Source of the DNA: JACDAF01 sp036276035
GTDB lineage: Bacteria > Chloroflexota > Limnocylindria > P2-11E
Length of the DNA: 14,134 nucleotides
NCBI GenBank assembly: GCA_036276035.1
Contig: DASUCM010000098.1
Location: 1 to 14,134, forward strand
Direction: 5' to 3'
Positions 7,585-13,224 of the stretch are shown piece by piece. A program made the position numbers and the translations under genes. Positions within the stretch are counted from its first letter, which is position 1. Every line of letters begins with the position of its first letter. The notes below the pieces were generated by a model. The model did not search any database. It saw only the letters and a program-made list of their open reading frames with translations, and was not told the origin of the DNA.

Positions 7585-8597
7585 GCGATCGCGCGGTCCA
7601 CGGCCGCGGCGACGCGCGCGAGGTCGCGCATCATCCCCCGGAACCCCGCGGGGTCGAGCGACTGGGGGCCGTCGGACAGTGCGGACGCCGGGTCCGGATG
7701 GACCTCGACGAGGAGCCCGTCGGCGCCGCAGGCGAGCGCCGCCTTCGCGACGGCGGGAACGAGGTCGCGCCGTCCCATCGCGTGGCTCGGGTCGACGACG
7801 ACCGGCAGATGTGTCAGCGACTTCAGCACCGGGACCGCGTTGATGTCGAGCGTGAACCGGGTGGAGGTCTCGAAGGTGCGGATCCCGCGCTCGCAGATGG
7901 CGACGTCCTCGTTCCCGTGCGCGAGGACGTACTCGGCCGCCTGGAGCAGCTCGTCGACCGTCGCGCCGAGCCCGCGCTTCAGGAGCACGGCGCGCCCGGC
8001 GGAGCCCGCGGCGCGGAGGAGCGAGTAGTTCGCCATGTTCCGCGCGCCGATCTGCAGCACGTCGGCGTGCTCCGCGACGACCGGCACGTCCTCCGGCGTG
8101 ATGACCTCTGTGATCACCGCCATGCCGTGCTCGTCGGCCACCGCGCGCAGCAGGCGCAGGCCCTCGACGCCGAGGCCCTGGAACGAGTACGGCGAGGTCC
8201 GCGGCTTGAAGGCGCCGCCGCGCAGCACCCGCACGCCGGCGCTCGCGACGAGCTCGGCCGTCGTGCGCAGCTGCGCCTCGCTTTCGACCGCGCACGGGCC
8301 GGCCATGATCAGGACCTCGCGCCCGCCCAGGCGCGCGCCGTTCGGCAGCGTGATGACGCGGTCCGCCGGGTGGAAGTCGCGGCTCGCGAGCTTGTACGGG
8401 TGGAGGATCCGCACGACGCGCTCGACGCCGGCGAGCTCTTCGAAGACCTCCGCTTCGTACTGCCGCTCGTCGCCGATGACGCCGACGACGGTGCGCTCCA
8501 CGCCGCGGGACAGATGCGCGCGGAACCCGAGCGACTCGATGCGGTGCAGCACCTGCTCGATGTCGTGCTCGCTCGCGTCGCCGCGCATGACGATCAC
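7581..8597 (-). CDS. aroF: 3-deoxy-7-phosphoheptulonate (DAHP) synthase, type I-beta with regulatory N-domain
   Basis: First committed step: PEP plus erythrose-4-phosphate to DAHP. The GTG at 8597, overlapping the aroH stop (GTGA), gives 338 aa, the same length as the Thermotoga maritima enzyme. An ATG at 8588 is possible but would trim the first strand. Residues 1-65 are the ferredoxin-like (ACT-like) regulatory domain; HLS at 28-30 matches the His and Ser that bind tyrosine in T. maritima. The barrel shows GPCAVES (100-106), RGGAFKPRTSPYSFQG (126-141) and LLKRG (205-209). Metal ligands Cys102, His272, Glu298 and Asp309 fall at exactly the T. maritima positions. Tyrosine feedback is therefore likely, below the transcriptional control described upstream. 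Confidence 0.97.
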   Translation of the reverse strand: MIVMRGDASEHDIEQVLHRIESLGFRAHLSRGVERTVVGVIGDERQYEAEVFEELAGVERVVRILHPYKLASRDFHPADRVITLPNGARLGGREVLIMAGPCAVESEAQLRTTAELVASAGVRVLRGGAFKPRTSPYSFQGLGVEGLRLLRAVADEHGMAVITEVITPEDVPVVAEHADVLQIGARNMANYSLLRAAGSAGRAVLLKRGLGATVDELLQAAEYVLAHGNEDVAICERGIRTFETSTRFTLDINAVPVLKSLTHLPVVVDPSHAMGRRDLVPAVAKAALACGADGLLVEVHPDPASALSDGPQSLDPAGFRGMMRDLARVAAAVDRAIA

Positions 8598-8971
8598 GAC
8601 GCGTCCCTCACGAGATCCGGCCGGAGCGTCGCGGCCTTGCCGAGGTACACGTGGCGGACCTCGGACTGCTCGCGGGTCGTGTTCCAGAGGATCAGGACGC
8701 GCAGGCAGCGGGGCACATCGATCGGGAGCGGGTGCTCGCGCACGAGCATGAGCGGCACGCGGTCCCACCCGCGGTCCCTCGCGACCGCGGCGGGGTTCGC
8801 GTCCGGGAGGTCGTCGGGCATGCTGAAGATGACGGCCGCCAGGTCCTCGAGCCGGCAGCCGTTCGAGCCGACGATGGCGTCGAGCAGCGTGGCCGTGGCG
8901 GGCCCGATCCCGCGCTCGTCCACGTCGATCGCGCCGCGGATCCCGCGGCATGCCGTTGCGCCTCCGTCCAT
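8594..8971 (-). CDS. aroH: Chorismate mutase, AroH class
   Basis: Rearranges chorismate to prephenate. 125 aa, close to the 127-aa Bacillus subtilis AroH; a trimer in the known family. CRGIRGAI gives the active-site Arg9, VREHPL Glu79, CLRVL Arg91 and HVYLGKA Tyr109, followed by the typical LRPDL. The position of Phe57 in B. subtilis appears to be Asn59 (ANPAAVAR). The ATG at 8971 is chosen because it follows a good AAAGGAAGGG site and begins just after the terminator; longer in-frame starts would run through the terminator and leader. First structural gene of the attenuated, coupled operon. Confidence 0.95.
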   Translation of the reverse strand: MDGGATACRGIRGAIDVDERGIGPATATLLDAIVGSNGCRLEDLAAVIFSMPDDLPDANPAAVARDRGWDRVPLMLVREHPLPIDVPRCLRVLILWNTTREQSEVRHVYLGKAATLRPDLVRDAS

Positions 8972-8973
8972 CG

Positions 8974-8983
8974 CCCTTCCTTT
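8974..8983 (-). promoter_or_regulatory. Ribosome binding site of aroH, entry point for the coupled operon
   Basis: Minus-strand AAAGGAAGGG ends two bases before the aroH ATG (8971), with the AAGGA core seven bases away. It is the only clear Shine-Dalgarno in the aroH-pheA run, where later genes start by 4-nt overlap. It lies 11 bases beyond the terminator U run, so it is transcribed only on readthrough. Confidence 0.75.
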
Positions 8984-8993
8984 CTGCGGCAAC

Positions 8994-9024
8994 AAAAAGG
9001 CGTGGAGCCCCTCGCTCCACGCCT
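8994..9024 (-). terminator. Intrinsic terminator (attenuator) ahead of aroH
   Basis: On the minus strand AGGCGTGGAGC (9024-9014) pairs perfectly with GCTCCACGCCT (9008-8998) over 11 bp with the 5-nt loop GAGGG. A run of five T begins at 8998 and continues as GTT. This is a textbook intrinsic terminator placed between the leader peptide stop (9051) and the aroH ribosome binding site, so it would stop transcripts from the local promoter, and any from aroA, before aroH. Confidence 0.92.
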
Positions 9025-9086
9025 GCCGGATCGGTGTCTCGTCTTGTGGTCTAGCTCGCTGCGACCTCTGCGGCAGACGCGAAGCG
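9013..9086 (-). promoter_or_regulatory. Antiterminator structure competing with the aroH attenuator
   Basis: Minus-strand CGCTTCGCGTCTGCCG (9086-9071), inside the leader peptide gene, can pair without interruption with CGGCAGGCGTGGAGCG (9028-9013): 16 bp, 13 Watson-Crick and 3 G-U. The second strand contains the whole 5' arm of the terminator, so the two structures exclude each other. A stem GGCCGC/GCGGCC (9105-9100 with 9092-9087) sits just upstream. A shorter pairing of TGGCAG (9125-9120, the Trp-Gln codons) with CTGCCG (9076-9071) could block the antiterminator when no ribosome stalls there. Pairings were found by eye; no folding energy was computed. Confidence 0.8.
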
Positions 9087-9137
9087 GGCCGCGCCATAGG
9101 CGGCCTCCGCGAACACGAACTGCCAATACGAGCGCAT
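9051..9137 (-). CDS. Aromatic-rich leader peptide controlling the aroH-pheA operon
   Basis: 28 codons plus TAG, beginning MRSYWQFVFA. Six of 28 residues are aromatic, with Tyr-Trp-x-Phe-x-Phe at codons 4-9 and further Tyr and Phe at codons 14 and 19. An in-frame ATG at 9146 would add three residues, but it overlaps the predicted -10 element, so 9137 is preferred. No good Shine-Dalgarno precedes it; the promoter geometry predicts a leaderless start. Its stop lies 27 nt before the terminator stem, and codons 18-23 encode one strand of the antiterminator. Stalling at Tyr, Trp or Phe codons would leave that strand free and permit readthrough. This matches known ribosome-mediated attenuation, but sensing all three aromatic amino acids is inference from codon content. 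Confidence 0.85.
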   Translation of the reverse strand: MRSYWQFVFAEAAYGAARFASAAEVAAS

Positions 9138-9144
9138 CGGTCCC

Positions 9145-9173
9145 ATCGTGGTGCCCGGGACCGTCGCGGTCAA
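9145..9173 (-). promoter_or_regulatory. Sigma70-like promoter for the leader and aroH-pheA operon
   Basis: Minus-strand TTGACC (9173-9168), 17-bp spacer, CACGAT (9150-9145). The -35 matches five of six consensus bases; the -10 keeps only the A at position 2 and final T. Transcription would begin around 9138-9137, at the leader ATG. It lies 35 bp after the aroA stop, so aroA readthrough could also feed the operon. Confidence 0.6.
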
Positions 9174-9208
9174 GTGGGTCCGCGCCGAGCGTCGGCCGGC
9201 CGGGTCTC

Positions 9209-10483
9209 TCAGTGGCCGAGGCCTTTCAGCATCCGGTAGAAGTCAGGGAAGGTCTTCGTGACGGCGTCGGAGCCCTCGATGCCGACGCCCGGCACCTCGA
9301 GCCCGAGGATGGAGAACGCCATCGCGATGCGGTGGTCGCCTGCAGCGTCGACGGCACCGCCGCGCAGCGGCCGCGGGAGGACGCGGAGCCCGTCCGAGGA
9401 CTCGATGACCTCGCCGCCGAGCGCGCGGAGGCCTGCTGCGACGGCCGCGATCCGGTCGCTCTCCTGCAGCCGCGTGTGGCCGACGCCGAGGAGCTCGCTC
9501 GGCGTCGACGCGCAGGCCGCGACGACCGCGAGCGTCGGGAAGACGTCGGAGCAGTCCCGCAGGTCCGCGATGACGCCGAACAGCGAGCCGGACCGCTTCA
9601 CGGTCACGGAGTCGTCGCGCCGCGTGACGGAGCAGCCCATCCGCTCGAGGATCGTGAAGAAACGGACATCACCCTGCGTGCCGGCCCGCTCGCGCGCGTC
9701 CACGTGCTCGACGGTCACCGAACCGCCGAGGATCGCCGCGGCCGCGGCCGGATACGTCGCGGCCGTCACGTCCGCGGGGATGCGCAGGCTCCGCGCCTTC
9801 ACGCGCTGCGGGGCCACCGCGTACGCGTGGGTCCCCGTCCGCTCGACGGTCACGCCGCGCGCGGCGAGCGCCGCGATGGTGAGCTCGACGAACGGCGCGG
9901 ACACGAGGCCGCCCGAGATCCGCAGGCGCAGGCCGCGGGGGAGCGCCGGCGCGACGAGGAGGAGCGCCGAGGCGAACTGGCTCGACTCGTTCCCGGCGAT
10001 GGTCACCTCGCCGCCCGCTATCGGCGCGTCGATCGTCAGCGGGAGCCGGTCGCCGTCGACCGCTCCGCCGAGCTGCCGGAGCGCGGCCGCGAGCGGAGCG
10101 ATGGGCCGCTCGCGCAGACGCGCGCTGCCGTCGATCGTCACCGGGCCGCCCGCGAGCGCGGCGAGCGCGGTGACGAAGCGCGCCACCGTCCCCGCGTCCC
10201 GCGCGTCGATGGATGCCTTCAGCGCCGGGACCGCGCCCGCGCCGCCCGTCACGGTCAGCGTGCCCTTCGCGTCCTGCTCGACGCCGAAGCCGAGCCGGAC
10301 GAGCGCCTCGCGCATCGCGCGCACGTCGTCCCCCGGGTCGAGGAGGCCGAGCCCGAGGCGTGATGTGCCGGACGCGAGCGCGGAGAGCACGAGCTCGCGG
10401 TTCGCGACGCTCTTCGAGGCGGGCACCTGCACGCGCACGCCCTCGAGGCGGCGGCGGAGCGGCGGTATCGGTCGCACCGTCAC
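9209..10483 (-). CDS. aroA: 3-phosphoshikimate 1-carboxyvinyltransferase (EPSP synthase)
   Basis: Transfers the enolpyruvyl group of PEP to shikimate-3-phosphate. 424 aa, normal length. PASKSVANREL near residue 21 carries the conserved Lys24. DAGTVARFVTALAAL is the PEP-binding loop, in the AGTVxRF form seen in actinobacterial enzymes. LRERPIAPL, NESSQFASALLL, DCSDVFPTLAV (catalytic Asp), LQESDR (Glu) and GDHRIAMA follow in the expected order. The start is a GTG at 10483 without a recognisable Shine-Dalgarno; a weak CATCAT at 10498-10493 could place a leaderless transcript there. It faces a divergent gene across nine bases. The gene precedes the attenuator, so it is outside the control of the leader peptide. 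Confidence 0.96.
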   Translation of the reverse strand: MTVRPIPPLRRRLEGVRVQVPASKSVANRELVLSALASGTSRLGLGLLDPGDDVRAMREALVRLGFGVEQDAKGTLTVTGGAGAVPALKASIDARDAGTVARFVTALAALAGGPVTIDGSARLRERPIAPLAAALRQLGGAVDGDRLPLTIDAPIAGGEVTIAGNESSQFASALLLVAPALPRGLRLRISGGLVSAPFVELTIAALAARGVTVERTGTHAYAVAPQRVKARSLRIPADVTAATYPAAAAAILGGSVTVEHVDARERAGTQGDVRFFTILERMGCSVTRRDDSVTVKRSGSLFGVIADLRDCSDVFPTLAVVAACASTPSELLGVGHTRLQESDRIAAVAAGLRALGGEVIESSDGLRVLPRPLRGGAVDAAGDHRIAMAFSILGLEVPGVGIEGSDAVTKTFPDFYRMLKGLGH

Positions 10484-10492
10484 GGGAGGGGG
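10484..10492 (+). promoter_or_regulatory. Nine-base divergent gap carrying the peptidase gene's ribosome binding site
   Basis: GGGAGGGGG fills the whole space between the aroA GTG (10483, minus strand) and the first ATG on the plus strand (10493). Its GGGAGG core is three bases from the ATG at 10493 and six from the ATG at 10496. There is no room for promoters here, so each gene's promoter must lie inside the other's 5' coding region. Confidence 0.6.
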
Positions 10493-10495
10493 ATG

Positions 10496-11659
10496 ATGTC
10501 ACCAGGCATGGTCACGCGTCGAAGCAGCTCCGCCCCGCTCGTCCTCGTCGGCGTGGCGCTCGTGCTCGCCACGGCGGCATACACGGTGCTCTTCGGCGGC
10601 CTCACCGCGGGTCCTGAGGCACCGGGCGTCGGCGTCCCACAGCCGAGCGCGACGGCGCGGCCGACGGCGGCGGCGCGGCCGCCCGAGGTCACGATCGCCC
10701 ACGACACCTGCTGCGCGCAGACGGCTCGCTTCATCCGGGCGACGTGGTCCTCGTCGGAGCCCGTGCAGGCGGCGACGCTCGCGCTCGCTCCCGACCCGGG
10801 CTTCGCCTGCAGCGCGACCGTCGACGCGACGGGCAGGAAGGGCACTCTCGGCTGCGCCGGCCTGTTGCGCGGCCCGGTCGACTACACCGCGACGCTCACG
10901 GTCCGCACGGAGGCGGGCAGCTTCCCGGTGCTGCACCGCTTCAAGACGATGGGGGACCGGCTCACGGGCGTGCAGTGGTTCACCGAGTTCGAGGACCCGC
11001 GCGGCGAGCCGCTCGCCTGCGCCGCGGCGAGCGTGCGCATCGTGCAGAACTACACGACGGGCCAGGACAAGGCGACCGCGGAGCAGATCCTCCGGCAGGG
11101 GCAGGCCTTCAACAAGAGCCGCGACCCGGGCCTCGACCCGGTCGCCATCGCGACCGTGCAGAAGGCGCTCGACGCGCGCAACAACTACCACTACTACCGG
11201 TTCGACACGAAGGAGGAGGCCACGCTCGCCGCGGCGTACTGGGTGCTGCGCAGTGGGAAGCCGGTGCATGCGATCACGCTCGCCGGTCAGCACGACCCGC
11301 TCGTGCTCGGCTTCACCGGCACGTTCGGCACCCACTTCGGCGATCCGGCCAACCGGATCACGGGCATGGTCATGCAGGACGCGCAGCGGGGCGACATGCG
11401 TCCGGAGACCGCGGGCCGGCGCCCCGACATGTACCGCACTCCCGGATTCCAGACCGGGCAGGTGATCGGCATGGACGAGTGGTATCGCGGCGAGTGGTGG
11501 TTCGGGTTCGCGTACGCGTCGGTCGTCGACGGCGTGAACATCGACCGCAGTGACGGCGTCTACCCGCGCCCGCACTGGGCCGGCACGTTCGTGATCCTCG
11601 TCGACGACGCCGACGCGGAGCACCCGAGCGACCGCGAGGGCCGCGTGCAGTTCCGCTAG
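10496..11659 (+). CDS. Membrane-anchored C39-like cysteine peptidase candidate
   Basis: 387 aa. Residues about 13-35 are a hydrophobic signal/anchor, followed by a Pro/Ala/Thr spacer to about 63. Residues 64-151 look like an Ig/fibronectin-type beta domain with Cys72, Cys73, Cys105 and Cys120 able to form disulfides. The rest resembles papain-fold C39-like peptidases: candidate nucleophile Cys175 in PLACAAASVRIVQNY at a helix start, a D-x-x-x-I helix region, then GQHDPLVLGFTG with candidate His266 and a downstream Asp (GMVMQDAQ). The surroundings of the Cys (ACAAAS, not the more usual CxPAS or CGP) are divergent, so activity is uncertain. The ATG at 10496 has the better spacing to GGGAGG; 10493 would add one Met. 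The next gene starts immediately after its stop. Confidence 0.7.
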   Translation: MSPGMVTRRSSSAPLVLVGVALVLATAAYTVLFGGLTAGPEAPGVGVPQPSATARPTAAARPPEVTIAHDTCCAQTARFIRATWSSSEPVQAATLALAPDPGFACSATVDATGRKGTLGCAGLLRGPVDYTATLTVRTEAGSFPVLHRFKTMGDRLTGVQWFTEFEDPRGEPLACAAASVRIVQNYTTGQDKATAEQILRQGQAFNKSRDPGLDPVAIATVQKALDARNNYHYYRFDTKEEATLAAAYWVLRSGKPVHAITLAGQHDPLVLGFTGTFGTHFGDPANRITGMVMQDAQRGDMRPETAGRRPDMYRTPGFQTGQVIGMDEWYRGEWWFGFAYASVVDGVNIDRSDGVYPRPHWAGTFVILVDDADAEHPSDREGRVQFR

Positions 11660-12217
11660 GTGCCGCCGAAGGACTTCGACGCGCTGAGCGAGGCTGAGGC
11701 GCGCGCCTTCCTCGAGCGGTACGTCGCGACCGCGACCGAGCGCCTCGAGCGCTTCCTCGATCTCGTCGAGGAGACGGGGGGCCCATCGCGCGCGACCCTC
11801 GACCGCTCCCCGGAGAGCCTGGTGCTGCTGCACGTCTGGTCCGCCTCGCGCGCCCGGCGCGCCGATGCGCCCGACGCGGCCGGCACCCTGCCGGCCTGGT
11901 ACGAGCCGGACCCGCCGGAGCTCGCGTCGCAGCGCCTCGCGCCGCGGACGATCGCCGACGCGGACGGCGTCGCCCTCTACTTCGCGGAGGTGCTGCGGCG
12001 TGGCTGGCCCGAGCTCACATGGGACATCGGCAAGGAGCCGAAGCGCTTCCGGTACGCGCACCAGCACAAGCCTCTGCTGAAGGCGGGCGAGGTCGACATC
12101 GACGTCATCGGCATCGCTTACGGCATGGGCGTCCGCGTCGCCATCATGGGCACCGGCCGCGAGCCGGAGGCGCTCCTCGACGTCTATCGCGCGTGGATCG
12201 TGGATCGGCCGGTGTGA
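11660..12217 (+). CDS. Unrecognised conserved-looking protein, 185 aa
   Basis: I do not recognise the family. The GTG at 11660 directly follows the TAG of the peptidase-like gene (no gap), implying coupling; no Shine-Dalgarno stands out. The N-terminal 45 residues are acidic and helical (SEAEARAFLERYVATATERLERFLDLV as a pattern of heptad-like Leu/Phe). The C-terminal third (about 115-185) is a compact alpha/beta region with WPELTWDIGKEPKRFRYAHQ and a hydrophobic strand IDVIGIAYGMGVRVAIMG. No signal peptide or membrane segment, so cytoplasmic. Codon use matches its neighbours. It could be an accessory, immunity-like or housekeeping protein; nothing here decides. Confidence 0.72.
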   Translation: MPPKDFDALSEAEARAFLERYVATATERLERFLDLVEETGGPSRATLDRSPESLVLLHVWSASRARRADAPDAAGTLPAWYEPDPPELASQRLAPRTIADADGVALYFAEVLRRGWPELTWDIGKEPKRFRYAHQHKPLLKAGEVDIDVIGIAYGMGVRVAIMGTGREPEALLDVYRAWIVDRPV

Positions 12218-12549
12218 GCTACGACCTGCGCATCGTGTCCCCGGGCCGCATCGACGTCGCAACAGTCCGCGACCTGCTCCTCTCGTCCGACGGGGTCGAG
12301 GAGCTGGGCGACGAGCTCATCTGGTCCGGCGAGGCGGTGAACGCGACGTTCGTGCTCGATCCGGACGAGATCGGCGTCGGCGTGACGTCCGGCGACGCGC
12401 CGCGTGCGGTCCTCCGGAGCGAGTTCCTCCGCGTGCTGGAGCTCGCGACGCGCGTCGCGGCCCTCGTCGGCGCGGAGGTCGAGGACGCGCAGCTCGGACG
12501 CGCGATCGGCGACGCCGACGAGGATGCGGTGCGGAGCTTTGCCGGCTGA
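12214..12549 (+). CDS. Small unrecognised protein, 111 aa
   Basis: Starts at a GTG overlapping the previous stop (GTGA, 12214-12217), the same coupling used in the aro operon. It begins SYDLRIVSPGRIDVATVRDLL, with a central AVNATFVLDPDEIGVGVTS (beta strands) and a C-terminal helix with ALVGAEVEDAQLGRAIG. It is acidic, soluble and single-domain, without cysteines or signal peptide. I do not recognise the family. Its close packing with 11660-12217 suggests the two act together. Confidence 0.7.
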   Translation: MSYDLRIVSPGRIDVATVRDLLLSSDGVEELGDELIWSGEAVNATFVLDPDEIGVGVTSGDAPRAVLRSEFLRVLELATRVAALVGAEVEDAQLGRAIGDADEDAVRSFAG

Positions 12550-12599
12550 CCTCGCTTCGCAAGGCCGAGGCGGAGCTCCTCGAGCACATCCTTCAGGGT

Positions 12600-13205
12600 G
12601 TGCGGTCGCCGCTGCGCCCATCGCTCGGGTCGGAGCTCGCGCAGTGGCTGTCGCAGCGCAGGAGCTTCGCCGATCTGCTCTCGACGAACCGGGACAAGGT
12701 GCGCAAGAAGCTTCGCGCGGCCACGGATGACGCGTCGCTGCTCGACGTGCGCGCTGAGCTCCTCGTAGCCGCGCTCGTCTGCGCGGACCGCCGCTTCGAG
12801 CTTGCCTTCGAGGCGTACGGCAGCGGGAAGCGCGGCCCGGACTTCACGGTGTCCTTCCGAGATCACCAGCGCTTCGACCTCGAGGTCACGCGCCTGAGGC
12901 AGGTGCCATCCGATGAGACCGGCATGGCTGCGCGGCGCGTCGCGCGCGCGGTCCTCGCGAAGCTGCCGCAGCTCACGGCCGGCCTGCCGAACGTCGTCGC
13001 GGTCGTGGCCGACGAAGGCGCGTCCACGGCTGTGGTCGACGATGCGCTCCGGATCCTGAAGCGCGGAGTGCACGCGCAGTACGCGCGGCTGAGCGCCGTG
13101 GCCGTCGTGGGCGAGCGAGCCGGCGTCCTCGCGCTCGGACGCGACGCCCGCCATCCCTTGCCGCGCGAGGTCACGGTCGCCCTGTCGAGGTGCCTCGGCC
13201 CGTGA
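12600..13205 (+). CDS. Protein with PD-(D/E)XK nuclease-like signature
   Basis: 201 aa from a GTG at 12600. The same frame stays coding-like back to a CTG at 12546 that overlaps the previous stop as CTGA, with GGAG nine bases before it. That would give 219 aa and preserve an amphipathic helix (LRKAEAELLEHIL), so the true start may be the CTG. The core shows a helix with RAELLVAALVCA, then FELAFEAYGSGKRGPDFTVSF and QRFDLEVTRLRQ: Pro-Asp followed about 16 residues later by Glu-x-Thr, resembling PD-(D/E)XK nucleases but with Thr where Lys is usual. Later segments NVVAVVAD and LSAVAVVG would be further strands. It may be a divergent nuclease or an inactive relative. Convergent with the next gene. 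Confidence 0.65.
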   Translation: MRSPLRPSLGSELAQWLSQRRSFADLLSTNRDKVRKKLRAATDDASLLDVRAELLVAALVCADRRFELAFEAYGSGKRGPDFTVSFRDHQRFDLEVTRLRQVPSDETGMAARRVARAVLAKLPQLTAGLPNVVAVVADEGASTAVVDDALRILKRGVHAQYARLSAVAVVGERAGVLALGRDARHPLPREVTVALSRCLGP

Positions 13206-13224
13206 TCCGCCTCGGCCCGCTTCG

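Noticed and set aside
8972..9097. A longer aroH starting at the ATG at 9097
   Set aside because: The extension would be translated from the leader and terminator region in a different frame from the leader peptide, has no family similarity, and the ATG at 8971 has a good ribosome binding site and family-typical length.
8972..9208. T-box or metabolite riboswitch instead of a leader peptide
   Set aside because: No T-box consensus or known aptamer pattern is apparent in 237 bp, whereas the aromatic-codon peptide and the paired structures explain the region.
9209..10483. AGTVARF in place of AGTAMRP in EPSP synthase as a sign of unusual glyphosate response
   Set aside because: The AGTVxRF form is, from what I know, natural in actinobacterial-type enzymes, so it does not indicate a special or acquired resistance.
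13192..13219. Direct repeat GCCTCGGCCCG at 13192-13202 and 13209-13219
   Set aside because: Two short GC-rich copies around a stop codon; no target-site, attachment-site or terminator structure accompanies them, so chance is the simplest explanation.
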